Origin: Spirochaetaceae bacterium
GTDB lineage: Bacteria; Spirochaetota; Spirochaetia; Treponematales; Breznakiellaceae
Length of the DNA: 10,115 nt
Direction: 5' to 3'
Assembly: GCA_031284085.1 (NCBI GenBank)
Contig: JAITAM010000139.1
Span: 1-10,115 of the forward strand
Both the position numbers and the translations under genes were made by a program. Shown one piece after another: positions 1 to 6,916 of the stretch; within the stretch, counting starts at the first letter, position 1, and each line of letters opens with the position of its first letter. The notes below the pieces were generated by a model. It was not told the DNA's origin and ran no database searches. It saw only the letters and a program-made list of their open reading frames with translations.

Positions 1-14
1 GGGACAGAACCGCG

Positions 15-458
15 TTAAAGCAGCCTGCGGCTGTTGTTTTTAGACTTTGAACTGGTCAGATCGTCTGTTTCTTTTACTTCCTCAAGGAGCATGGCTTTGT
101 GGTACTCGTGCTGGCGGCCTTCCCGCACTTTATCAAGAATCTTACGGTCGCGGGATGCGTTAAGGTATATTTCACGGGCAGCTTCAACTTTTTTATCAGC
201 CTCAGCAGCTTCTTTAAGAAGCTTGTCCTTAGTTACAGAAAGACGTTGTAAATAGCGGTCGGCAACAAGAATGTCATGCGCTTCATAGCCGGCGGAAAAA
301 CGCTCGGCTATCCGGTGCCGCTCTTGCGCTATAGCTTCAATGTTGTTTTCAATCGCCGTCAGCGCTCCGACTGCACGCCCTAGATCAATTTCAGCCTCAC
401 GCTCATAGTATGAGCGCAGCTCTAAAACTTTCTGAAGGTTAAATACAAACTGTTTCAT
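15..458 (-). CDS. fliJ: Flagellar export chaperone FliJ
   Basis: A 147-residue, almost wholly helical, charge-rich protein beginning MKQFVFNLQKVLELR, the typical FliJ amino terminus. Two long coiled-coil stretches (about residues 5-50 and 65-125) carry the spaced Leu/Ala/Glu/Arg pattern of the family, and the length is usual for FliJ. FliJ is known as the central-stalk-like component of the flagellar type III export ATPase, binding FliI and FlhA and escorting late substrates; it acts in the cytoplasm under the flagellar base. Usually it follows fliI directly, but here the neighbour upstream is a divergent pfk gene, so the gene is not in a fliI-fliJ operon within this window. The family amino terminus fixes the start, which has no Shine-Dalgarno sequence and sits 8 bases after a -10 hexamer, so a leaderless mRNA is likely. 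The last residues (SRRLL) are encoded by a repeated palindrome. Confidence 0.85.
   Translation of the reverse strand: MKQFVFNLQKVLELRSYYEREAEIDLGRAVGALTAIENNIEAIAQERHRIAERFSAGYEAHDILVADRYLQRLSVTKDKLLKEAAEADKKVEAAREIYLNASRDRKILDKVREGRQHEYHKAMLLEEVKETDDLTSSKSKNNSRRLL
21..33 (-). repeat. Palindromic repeat CAGCCGCAGGCTG inside the fliJ 3' end
   Basis: On the minus strand this is CAGCC-GCA-GGCTG, a five-base-pair stem with a three-base loop. The identical 13-mer occurs at 3441-3453 and 3462-3474 in the same orientation relative to the gene it ends (gltA). Here it encodes the last residues of FliJ just before the TAA. Confidence 0.6.
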
Positions 459-495
459 CAGCTACTACTACAGTGCAGGATAATCAAAAAGTCAA
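459..495 (-). promoter_or_regulatory. fliJ promoter, predicted leaderless
   Basis: Reading the minus strand, TTGACT (495-490), a 17-base spacer and TGTAGT (472-467) are followed by eight bases and then the fliJ ATG. The -35 matches consensus at 5 of 6 and the -10 at 4 of 6. Initiation 7-8 bases after the -10 would fall on the ATG itself. No ribosome binding site is seen. Confidence 0.5.
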
Positions 496-528
496 GCTTT
501 CGTTTTGCTGCTTACTATTTATTTTCCC

Positions 529-558
529 TTGCCTATTTCTATTAGCGTAGTGTAGACT
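529..558 (+). promoter_or_regulatory. pfk promoter
   Basis: TTGCCT (529-534), an 18-base spacer and TAGACT (553-558) form a sigma70-like promoter on the plus strand, divergent from the fliJ promoter. Predicted transcription starts near 565-566, giving a leader of only about 14 bases. That leader holds the Shine-Dalgarno GGAGGAA (568-574), five bases before the pfk ATG. Confidence 0.45.
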
Positions 559-565
559 AAAAAGC

Positions 566-583
566 ATGGAGGAATTGCTATGA
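566..583 (+). CDS. Possible leaderless mini-ORF (MEELL) overlapping the pfk start
   Basis: ATG at 566 lies exactly seven bases after the TAGACT -10 hexamer, the same geometry as the leaderless starts of gltA and metA. It opens a five-codon frame, Met-Glu-Glu-Leu-Leu, whose TGA (581-583) overlaps the pfk ATG (580-582) as ATGA. The pfk Shine-Dalgarno lies inside it. This arrangement would allow termination-reinitiation coupling. It is seen directly in sequence, but an 18-base frame can occur by chance and there is no evidence of translation. Confidence 0.25.
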
Positions 584-1917
584 GCAATGATTATGATTTT
601 ACTATCGAAACTTTGGGAAAATGCAACATAAAGTCTCCCATTGCTATGTCTAAAATAAGTGAGGACTATATTGCAAATTATGCACGGGATGATCAATTTA
701 TCAGGCTTAACGTGAGCGTTGATCCTGATAAGCCGGAACTTCTTGACTCTCAACATGTATTTGAAGTTGCCGGGCCTCGTGAGATGCTCTATTTTAGTCC
801 GCAGCACGTTCATGCCGGCATTGTTAGCTGCGGGGGCCTGTGTCCGGGGATTAACGATGTTATCCGCTCCATCGTACATTCGCTGTGGTATCGTTATGGT
901 GTAAGACGGATTTCCGGAATACGCTACGGCTACCTAGGCTTCCTACCGGATCATAATTTTGCACCCATACAGTTGACTCCGCCTATGGTTGACGAAATTC
1001 ACAAAATAGGCGGTTCTTTCCTTGGCACTGCACGCGGCGGCGGCAAGGAAGTGGGCAGTATTGTTGATACTATGGAACAGCTCAACCTCAATATGCTTTT
1101 TACCATAGGCGGCGACGGCACTCAGCGCGGTTCATTAGAAATTGCGGAGGAAATAAGCAGACGGCAGTTGAAAATAGCTATGGTTGGTATTCCTAAAACC
1201 GTTGATAATGATTTTTTCTTTATACAAAAATCATTCGGTTTTGATACGGCGGTTGCTAAAGCTGTTCAGGTTGTTGCCTCTGCGCACATGGAGGCTCATT
1301 CTCAGTATAACGGCATCGGTTTAGTTAAGGTTATGGGGCGCGAATCCGGTTTTATCGCTGCACATACAGCTCTTGCCAGCCATGAAGTCAATTTTGTGCT
1401 GATACCGGAGATACCGTTTAACCTTGAAGGGTACAACGGCTTTTTCCGCCATCTACAAAAACGCCTTGAAAGCAGACATCATGCGGTCATAATCGTAGCA
1501 GAGGGGGCCATGCAGGAACAGCTTATGACTAACGTTGAAACGGATGCTGGGGGCAATGTAAAGCTGGTTGACGTTGGGCCGTATCTTAAAAAGCGTATCC
1601 AAGAGTACTTCGCTCTCAAGAAGATTGATATTACCCTCAAGTACATAGATCCTAGTTATATCATCCGCTCTGCGCCGGCAATCTCAAGCGATTCTATTTA
1701 CTGCGAGCGGCTGGGAAGCGCTGCGGTTCATGCGGCAATGGCAGGTAAAACCAAGCTAATCATAGGGCTTATTCACAACGAATTCGTTCATATTCCTATG
1801 AAGGCAGCGGTTGTCCGCCGCAGCCATGTGGATCCGGAAAGCAGCCTCTGGCGGGATACGATTGAGGCGACGCACCAGCCTGTACTTATGGTCAATCAGT
1901 TTGACTCTTCACACTAA
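580..1917 (+). CDS. pfk: 6-phosphofructokinase, probably ATP-dependent (plant/trypanosome-type clade)
   Basis: A 445-residue phosphofructokinase, which phosphorylates fructose 6-phosphate to fructose 1,6-bisphosphate in cytoplasmic glycolysis. Motifs in order are GGLCPG (85-90), GGDGTQRG (177-184), PKTVDND (205-211, catalytic Asp), MGRESG (252-257), PEIPF (276-280) and [10 protein letters not shown] (355-364, sugar-phosphate Arg). The first 75 residues are an extension relative to the short bacterial enzyme. At the two known phosphoryl-donor positions it has Gly180 (GGDG, as in ATP enzymes) with Lys206 (PKT, as in PPi enzymes). That mixture is typical of plant and trypanosomatid ATP-PFKs, so ATP use is inferred and PPi cannot be excluded. 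Spirochaetes commonly also carry a longer PPi-PFK, which is not in this window. The start has a good ribosome binding site, and the gene is monocistronic by layout. Confidence 0.9.
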   Translation: MSNDYDFTIETLGKCNIKSPIAMSKISEDYIANYARDDQFIRLNVSVDPDKPELLDSQHVFEVAGPREMLYFSPQHVHAGIVSCGGLCPGINDVIRSIVHSLWYRYGVRRISGIRYGYLGFLPDHNFAPIQLTPPMVDEIHKIGGSFLGTARGGGKEVGSIVDTMEQLNLNMLFTIGGDGTQRGSLEIAEEISRRQLKIAMVGIPKTVDNDFFFIQKSFGFDTAVAKAVQVVASAHMEAHSQYNGIGLVKVMGRESGFIAAHTALASHEVNFVLIPEIPFNLEGYNGFFRHLQKRLESRHHAVIIVAEGAMQEQLMTNVETDAGGNVKLVDVGPYLKKRIQEYFALKKIDITLKYIDPSYIIRSAPAISSDSIYCERLGSAAVHAAMAGKTKLIIGLIHNEFVHIPMKAAVVRRSHVDPESSLWRDTIEATHQPVLMVNQFDSSH

Positions 1918-1947
1918 TAGATTTTCATAAACGTTTTATTGCTCATA

Positions 1948-1985
1948 AAGGCGGCTGTTTTACACAAGGAAGCGGGAACGGCCGG
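1948..1985 (+). repeat. Possible diverged short copy of the 97-bp repeat
   Basis: About 30 bases after the pfk stop, GGCTGTTTTAC and GGAAGCGGGAACGG occur close together. They resemble two separated blocks of the tandem repeat at 3465-3657 (GGCTGTTTCTAC and GAAGCGGGAGAGG) with the middle missing. The match is short and may be coincidental. Confidence 0.25.
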
Positions 1986-2014
1986 CTTTGGAGCGATACA
2001 AGACTTGCCTTTCA

Positions 2015-2050
2015 TTGACTTCACGCTTCCTTTACTGTACAGTACTTTCC
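2015..2050 (+). promoter_or_regulatory. gltA promoter, predicted leaderless
   Basis: TTGACT (2015-2020), a 17-base spacer and TACAGT (2038-2043) are followed by seven bases and then ATG at 2051. The -35 is 5 of 6 and the -10 is 4 of 6, at ideal spacing. Transcription should start at or within a base or two of the ATG. No purine-rich ribosome binding site exists in the interval. Confidence 0.6.
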
Positions 2051-3481
2051 ATGAAAACAATAAAAGAACGGCTTAGTATTCTTCCACAAGAAATGCCGCT
2101 GCAAGAGCCTTTGGCGCGGACACGCACCATGAACGAAGTGGCATTAGGTTACCGTGAAGAACAGGCGCGCCAAGAGGCAGAGCGCTGCCTTGGTTGTGCC
2201 AACGCTCCCTGTGTTGCAGCCTGTCCGGTGCAAGTGCCTATCCCTCGCTTTATCGCCGAGATTCAAGACGGTCGTTTTCAGTCCGCAATACAATGTATTA
2301 AAGAAAGCAACCTGCTGCCGGCCGTTTGTGGACGGGTCTGTCCGCAGGAAAAGCAATGTCAAAGCGCCTGTACCGTGGGCAAGTCCCTTAAAGCTGTGGA
2401 AAAAGCAGTGGCAATAGGCAGACTTGAGCGCTTTGCTGCGGACTGGGAACGGAAAGAGGGTTGTGCTGCGCTGCCGCCCCGCAAAGCTCCAACAGGAAAA
2501 AAGGTTGCCGTCATAGGTTCAGGGCCGGCAGGGATTACCTGTGCAGCCGAATGTCTCAGATTCGGCCATGACGTTACCATTTTTGAAGCGCTGCACAAAA
2601 CCGGCGGTGTTTTAATCTACGGGATTCCTGAGTTCAGGCTTCCTAAAAGCATTGTTGAGGCGGAAATAGACAACCTCAAGAAGATGGGAGCGCGTATTGA
2701 AACAAACGTTCTTATAGGCAGAACGATTAGCCTAACGGCATTACAAAAAGAATACGATGCAATCTTTATTGGAAGCGGTGCGGGCTTGCCTAAGTTTCTC
2801 GGCATTGCAGGTGAAGATTTGAGCGGGGTCTTTTCCGCAAATGAGTACTTGACTCGTGCCAATCTGATGAAAGCTTACGAGAGGGAGCGGGCGGACACGC
2901 CGCTTGTTCAATCGAAACGGGTTGTTGTTGTCGGCGGGGGTAATGTTGCTATGGATGCAGCCCGTATGGCAAGGCGGCTTGGGGCGGAAGACGTGCATAT
3001 TGTTTACCGCAGGACGCGTGATGAAATGCCGGCACGGGCTGAGGAAGTAGAACATGCGGTGCAGGAAGGGGTAATCTTTGACTTTTTGCGCAATCCGACT
3101 GCAATTCAGGGCAAGGGGCAGGTCAGCGGTGTTGAGCTGCAATGTTTTACGCTTGGCGCTCCTGATTCATCCGGCCGCCGCGCTCCTATTTCTGATACCG
3201 CGCAGGCAAACTATAGTTTCGAGTGCGACACGGTTATTGTGGCTTTGGGTAACGAGCCTAACCCGCTGCTTACCCGTCTTTACCCTGAGCTAAAGGCCGA
3301 TAGTCGGGGGCGTATTCTGGTAACGGAGGACTACAAAACTTCGGTTGATAAAATATACGCAGGAGGGGATATTGTTCAGGGGGCTGCGACGGTCATACGT
3401 GCGATGGGTGATGGTCGAAAGGCGGCGCACGCGCTCATCTCAGCCGCAGGCTGTTCCAAAGCAGCCGCAGGCTGTTTCTAA
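2051..3481 (+). CDS. gltA: GltA/NfnB-type NADPH-dependent glutamate synthase-family oxidoreductase
   Basis: A 476-residue flavoprotein related to the glutamate synthase small subunit. An amino-terminal Fe-S domain carries CX2CX4CX3C (Cys46, 49, 54, 58) and a second cluster (Cys93, 97, 103, 107). A FAD Rossmann motif GSGPAG (156-161), an NAD(P)H-binding GGGNVA (295-300) and YAGGDIVQG (436-444) follow. The family moves electrons from NADPH either to a glutamate synthase large subunit or, as NfnB/SudA, to ferredoxin with an NfnA/SudB partner. Neither partner gene is adjacent, so the exact reaction is open. The frame extends upstream to a TTG at 1988, but that extension overlaps the promoter and lacks family similarity, so ATG 2051 is preferred. 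The carboxy terminus (SAAGCSKAAAGCF) is written by two copies of a repeated palindrome. The gene converges with metA. Confidence 0.85.
   Translation: MKTIKERLSILPQEMPLQEPLARTRTMNEVALGYREEQARQEAERCLGCANAPCVAACPVQVPIPRFIAEIQDGRFQSAIQCIKESNLLPAVCGRVCPQEKQCQSACTVGKSLKAVEKAVAIGRLERFAADWERKEGCAALPPRKAPTGKKVAVIGSGPAGITCAAECLRFGHDVTIFEALHKTGGVLIYGIPEFRLPKSIVEAEIDNLKKMGARIETNVLIGRTISLTALQKEYDAIFIGSGAGLPKFLGIAGEDLSGVFSANEYLTRANLMKAYERERADTPLVQSKRVVVVGGGNVAMDAARMARRLGAEDVHIVYRRTRDEMPARAEEVEHAVQEGVIFDFLRNPTAIQGKGQVSGVELQCFTLGAPDSSGRRAPISDTAQANYSFECDTVIVALGNEPNPLLTRLYPELKADSRGRILVTEDYKTSVDKIYAGGDIVQGAATVIRAMGDGRKAAHALISAAGCSKAAAGCF
3441..3475 (+). repeat. Two copies of CAGCCGCAGGCTG inside the gltA 3' end
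   Basis: Copies at 3441-3453 and 3462-3474, both followed by TT, encode the Ala-Ala-Gly-Cys repeats at the end of GltA. The second copy is also the start of the 97-bp tandem unit. Each can fold as a small hairpin. The elements look like REP-type palindromes that have been absorbed into reading frames. Confidence 0.65.
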
Positions 3482-3657
3482 GGTTGTTGTATCAGGGACT
3501 GAGTACGGCTTTTTGCCTGAAAGAAGCGGGAGAGGTCTGACCCCTGCCTTAGAGGTCTCAACCGCAGGCTGTTTCTACGGTTGTTGTATCAGGAGAGGTG
3601 TACGGCTTTTTGCCTGAAAGAAGCGGGAGAGGTCTGACCCCGCCTAGAGGTCTTGAC
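3465..3657. repeat. Tandem duplication, 2 x 97 bp, between convergent genes
   Basis: Several blocks recur at an exact 97-base offset. CCGCAGGCTGTTTCTA is at 3465 and 3562. GGTTGTTGTATCAGG is at 3482 and 3579. A 41-base block starting TACGGCTTTTTGCC and ending GGTCTGACCCC is at 3504-3544 and 3601-3641. The copies differ mainly over seven bases (3497-3503 against 3594-3600) and near their ends (TGCCTTAGAGGTCT against GCCTAGAGGTCT). The array starts inside gltA and runs into the last codons of metA, so it fills the whole convergent gap. No transposase is encoded. GGTCTGACCCC-type sequences are often seen in dispersed palindromic repeat families, but the family here was not identified. Confidence 0.85.
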
Positions 3658-4573
3658 CCCCTGAGACCATTACAAAATTATAGGGGGTTTCTTGGTACAC
3701 GTAGTTAATCCAGTTGGAAAAGAATAAGTGTGCATGGGCGCGCCATAAAACAACCGGCGCAGCATCGGGATTGTTATTGGGATAGTAGTTTTTAGGAATG
3801 GCTATGGGAAGCCCTTTGCTACGATCCCGCCGATACTCTTGATCAAGCGTTAAAGGATCGTACTCCAAATGCCCCGTAACGTAAATCTCACGGCCTTGTT
3901 CTGCCGTAACAATGAACACGCCGACATCCGCCGACTCGGATTGAATACACAAAGCCGGCGTCGCAGCTATTGCGTCCCGATCGCTTTCCGTATGGCGGGA
4001 CTGAGGCGCAAGAAATTCATCGTCAAAACCACGGAATAATGCCAAATGCCGGTCGTTTATCCTATGCGGAAAAACGCCGAAAACCTTCTCCTCCAAGAGC
4101 GTTTTAGGAATACCGTAGTGGTGGTACAGGCCGGCTTGCGCCCCCCAGCAAATATGCAGCGTCGACCAGACGTTTTTCTTGGAGAAGTCAAATACCGCGG
4201 TCAACTCATTCCAATAATCCACCGCTTCAAAGGGCATCATCTCAACCGGAGCGCCGGTAACAATAAGCCCGTCAAAACGCTCTGAGAGGATATGCTCAAA
4301 ATCTATATAAAAGCGCTCAAGGTGGCCGGGTGGAGCATTACGGGACTCATGGCTTTTCATGCGCAGAAAGGTTATGTCGACTTGTAAAGGAGTATTGCCA
4401 AGAAGCCTGAGCAGTTGTATTTCAGTTACCACTGTGGTAGGCATCAAGTTGACTATTGCTACTTTGAGGGGGCGAATATCCTGATGATTAGCTCGTTCGT
4501 CAGATATAACAAAAACTCGTTCATTAACCAATGTTTGGTACGCAGGTAAATCTTTGGGAATTTTTATCGGCAT
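3644..4573 (-). CDS. metAA: Homoserine O-acetyltransferase (MetA family)
   Basis: A 309-residue MetA-family enzyme that acylates L-homoserine in the first committed step of methionine synthesis, in the cytoplasm. Numbering matches E. coli MetA closely: catalytic Cys142 (HICWGAQAG), His235 and Glu237 (GHLEYD), Lys163 and Ser192. At the known acyl-specificity position it has Glu111 (GAPVE) where E. coli has Gly (GAPLG). In B. cereus, Glu at this site goes with acetyl-CoA use, so acetyl transfer is predicted despite the common label homoserine O-succinyltransferase. The amino terminus MPIKIPKDLPA is typical and fixes the start. That start lacks a ribosome binding site and sits seven bases after a -10 hexamer. 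The gene lies downstream of acs on the same strand but has its own promoter, and its final codons run into the 97-bp tandem repeat. Confidence 0.93.
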   Translation of the reverse strand: MPIKIPKDLPAYQTLVNERVFVISDERANHQDIRPLKVAIVNLMPTTVVTEIQLLRLLGNTPLQVDITFLRMKSHESRNAPPGHLERFYIDFEHILSERFDGLIVTGAPVEMMPFEAVDYWNELTAVFDFSKKNVWSTLHICWGAQAGLYHHYGIPKTLLEEKVFGVFPHRINDRHLALFRGFDDEFLAPQSRHTESDRDAIAATPALCIQSESADVGVFIVTAEQGREIYVTGHLEYDPLTLDQEYRRDRSKGLPIAIPKNYYPNNNPDAAPVVLWRAHAHLFFSNWINYVYQETPYNFVMVSGGQDL

Positions 4574-4610
4574 AATAGTTACTGTAGCAGAAAGCTTTCA
4601 AGAAAAACAA
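4574..4610 (-). promoter_or_regulatory. metA promoter, predicted leaderless
   Basis: On the minus strand TACAGT (4586-4581) is followed by seven bases and the metA ATG, the same -10 hexamer and spacing as gltA. A weak -35, TTGTTT (4610-4605), lies 18 bases upstream. There is no Shine-Dalgarno sequence in the interval. No S-box or other methionine riboswitch is possible in so short a leader. Confidence 0.4.
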
Positions 4611-4617
4611 GTATTGG

Positions 4618-4637
4618 CTGTCCTTGGGGAGGGACAG
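4618..4637 (-). terminator. Hairpin after acs, weak terminator candidate
   Basis: CTGTCC (4618-4623) and GGACAG (4632-4637) form a six-base-pair stem with an eight-base loop, directly after the acs TAA. Downstream on the minus strand a T-rich tract appears only after about nine bases, so this is not a textbook intrinsic terminator and read-through into metA is possible. Confidence 0.35.
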
Positions 4638-4639
4638 GC

Positions 4640-6313
4640 TTATGAGGAGGAGCATTCTTGATCCCTTGCCCTAATGACGGTCCTTTGGATCTTGCCGCTT
4701 GCCGTTTTAGGCAGTTCATCAACAAATTCAACGATCCGCGGGTACTTGTACGGCGCCGTAACTTGCTTTACATGGTTTTGCAGCTCTTTTTTCAGAGAAT
4801 CAGAGGCGGCAAACCCGCGTGCCAGCACCACCGTAGCTTTTACCACAGAACCGCGCACAGGATCAGGAGCCGCGGTAACTGCACATTCAAGCACCGCAGG
4901 GTGTTCCATAAGCGCGCTCTCCACCTCGAAAGGTCCGATACGGTAGCCTGAACACTTAATCACATCGTCATTGCGCCCTACAAACCAGTAGTACCCGTCG
5001 CCGTCGCGCCACGCCATATCGCCTGAACTGTAAACACCATCATGCCAGAGGGATCGGGTTATAGCTTCATCTTTCCAATAGCCGGTGAAGAGTCCGGGCG
5101 GCGCTTTGTCGGCAGCGGTAACGCTGATCACTCCAATAATACCGTCATCACAGACCGCGCCGTTCTCGTCGAGCAAGTCAAGCCCATAAAGCGGCGCAGG
5201 CTTACCCATGCTGCCGGGTTTTATCGGCAGCCACTTGAACGCCGCTGCTAATACAGACCCTTCCGATTGGCCAAACCCTTCCCGTATCTCCAAGCCGGTC
5301 ATCTCTTTTATTCTGTGGTAAACTTCCGGACTTAAAGGTTCTCCCGCTACAGAGCTGTGTTTAATAAAACTAAAATCGTGAGCGGACAAGTTTTCTTTAA
5401 TCAAAAAGCGGAAGATGGTAGCCGGCGCGCAAAAGCTATAGGGCTTGATGCGCTGCAATGCATCAAGCATACCCTGAGGCGTGAATTTTTCCGTATCATA
5501 AGCGCCGATGCTTGCACCGCAAAGCCACTGTCCATATATCTTCCCCCATGCAAACTTCGCCCATCCGGAATCGCTTTGCGTCATGTGAATACGGTTGTCC
5601 TCAACGCACTGCCAGTACTTTGCCGTTACAATGTGTCCTAAAGGGAAGGCAAAATTATGGCGCACCATTTTCGGCATACCGGTCGTGCCGGAAGAAAAAT
5701 AGATAAGCATAGGATCGGTCGCAGCCGTTGAACATGGGGGAGTAAAATCCTCTTGTGCTTCATTTATAGCGGCACGCATATCAATAAAACCGGTGCGCTG
5801 CGTATCACCAACTATGGCGCAGTGGCGTAAGTTCGGACATTCCGGCCCAGCCGCACTAATCGCATCAAGCAGATAAGGCTCATCAACCGTGATGAGCACC
5901 GTTACTTCGGCAATGCGGCATCGGTAAGCAATGTCTTTTTGCGTCAACTGATAGGTGCCGGGTATGCACACAGCCCCGATTTTCATCAGCGCCGTTATCA
6001 GTATCCACACTTCAGGTCTTTGCTTTAAGATAAGCATCACAACATCGCCTTTCTTAACACCCAATGATAAAAGCACGTTGGCGGCTTTATCCGAAAGGCG
6101 CTTCATGTCGGCAAAGGTGTAGCGTTTTACGATGCCCGAGTCATCCGTCCACACCAACGCCGACTTATCAGGCTGAATACAAGCCCATTCATCAACAACA
6201 TCATAGGCAAAATTAAAACGCTCCGGCACCACGCACCGGTAATGCTCAAAAAAATCTTCATACGTGTCAAAATCAATCTTCGGACAATATCGTCTCAGTA
6301 ATTCGTTCGCCAT
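4640..6313 (-). CDS. AMP-forming acyl-CoA synthetase (medium-chain/acetyl type)
   Basis: A 557-residue ANL-superfamily adenylate-forming enzyme, predicted to activate a carboxylic acid with ATP and join it to coenzyme A through an acyl-AMP. Core motifs are the phosphate-binding FSSGTTGMPK (206-215), GFGQSEG (346-352, the usual YGxTE region), YSSGD and WFVGRNDDVIKCSGYRIGP (428-461, hinge and A8), and PKTASGKIQR with catalytic Lys541. Overall layout resembles ACSM-like medium-chain or acetyl-CoA-type synthetases; the actual acid cannot be told from sequence. A strong ribosome binding site AGAGGAGAG (6332-6324) precedes the ATG. The gene starts 33 bases after the XRE-cupin regulator stop, on the same strand, so the two are probably one operon with the regulator controlling or sensing this activation pathway. 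Confidence 0.9.
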   Translation of the reverse strand: MANELLRRYCPKIDFDTYEDFFEHYRCVVPERFNFAYDVVDEWACIQPDKSALVWTDDSGIVKRYTFADMKRLSDKAANVLLSLGVKKGDVVMLILKQRPEVWILITALMKIGAVCIPGTYQLTQKDIAYRCRIAEVTVLITVDEPYLLDAISAAGPECPNLRHCAIVGDTQRTGFIDMRAAINEAQEDFTPPCSTAATDPMLIYFSSGTTGMPKMVRHNFAFPLGHIVTAKYWQCVEDNRIHMTQSDSGWAKFAWGKIYGQWLCGASIGAYDTEKFTPQGMLDALQRIKPYSFCAPATIFRFLIKENLSAHDFSFIKHSSVAGEPLSPEVYHRIKEMTGLEIREGFGQSEGSVLAAAFKWLPIKPGSMGKPAPLYGLDLLDENGAVCDDGIIGVISVTAADKAPPGLFTGYWKDEAITRSLWHDGVYSSGDMAWRDGDGYYWFVGRNDDVIKCSGYRIGPFEVESALMEHPAVLECAVTAAPDPVRGSVVKATVVLARGFAASDSLKKELQNHVKQVTAPYKYPRIVEFVDELPKTASGKIQRTVIRARDQECSSS

Positions 6314-6346
6314 AAATCCAAGGCTCTCCTCTACAAGTTTGCGCTT

Positions 6347-6910
6347 TTATGAAACGCTCTTTTGAATAATCGTGATAAAGCGGGCGGGACCGCCAACGGC
6401 GCTTTGCCCATGAGGCAGCCGCGCATCAAAATAGATGGAATCGCCCTTATGCAGGAGGTAATTCCGCTGCCCAACGCTTACCTGCACTGTTCCCTCAATG
6501 ACATAGTTAAATTCCTGTCCATAATGGCACACAAGCGCGGCCGGTTCTTGAGCGGGATCGAGGAATACCAAAAGCGGTTCTAGGTTGCGGTGCTTAAAAT
6601 TGTAGGCAAGGCTTGAAAACTCATAGCCCGGATACCGCTCTATGCGCACTCCGCCGTTATTTCGGCATACGGCGGCCGTATCCATCCGCGGATCGTCTCC
6701 GGTAAGGAGCACCGTTACATCAACGCCGCATCGTGCGGCTATTTTATAAAGCACGCTAATCGGAATATCGTGTTTTCCCTCTTCGTAAGACAGGTAGGTT
6801 TCATAGGGAATGTCTGTATCATGCGCCATATCTATGACGCTGATCTCCAAGTCTTCGCGTAATTCCTTGATTCGAACCGGAATTTGAATTACCTCATTGC
6901 TTGTTTCCAT
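6347..6910 (-). CDS. XRE-family transcriptional regulator with cupin domain
   Basis: A 187-residue regulator with an amino-terminal XRE helix-turn-helix (about residues 12-70) and a carboxy-terminal cupin_2 domain (about 115-185). The cupin shows HYGQEFNYVIEG and KGDSIYFDARLPHG, matching cupin motifs 1 and 2. Members of this class bind a small ligand in the cupin barrel and usually control the adjacent gene, here the acyl-CoA synthetase, so an acid or CoA-pathway ligand is inferred. Two ATGs are possible. The outer one at 6916 abuts the -10 hexamer TAGACT and would sit upstream of the predicted transcription start. The inner one at 6910 (METSNEV) lies six bases after that hexamer and fits a leaderless mRNA, so it is preferred. 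Neither has a Shine-Dalgarno sequence. The outer start would add Met-Gly. Confidence 0.85.
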   Translation of the reverse strand: METSNEVIQIPVRIKELREDLEISVIDMAHDTDIPYETYLSYEEGKHDIPISVLYKIAARCGVDVTVLLTGDDPRMDTAAVCRNNGGVRIERYPGYEFSSLAYNFKHRNLEPLLVFLDPAQEPAALVCHYGQEFNYVIEGTVQVSVGQRNYLLHKGDSIYFDARLPHGQSAVGGPARFITIIQKSVS

Positions 6911-6916
6911 ACCCAT

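Noticed and set aside
484..879. A 131-codon minus-strand frame over the pfk leader and 5' end
   Set aside because: It is a shadow of pfk and covers both divergent promoters; composition and content do not suggest a protein.
1988..2050. Extended amino terminus for GltA from a TTG at 1988
   Set aside because: It runs through the -35/-10 promoter elements, lacks a ribosome binding site and has no family-like sequence.
4574..4640. Methionine-responsive riboswitch ahead of metA
   Set aside because: The gap is too short and contains only a small hairpin and a promoter; no S-box-type conserved elements are seen.
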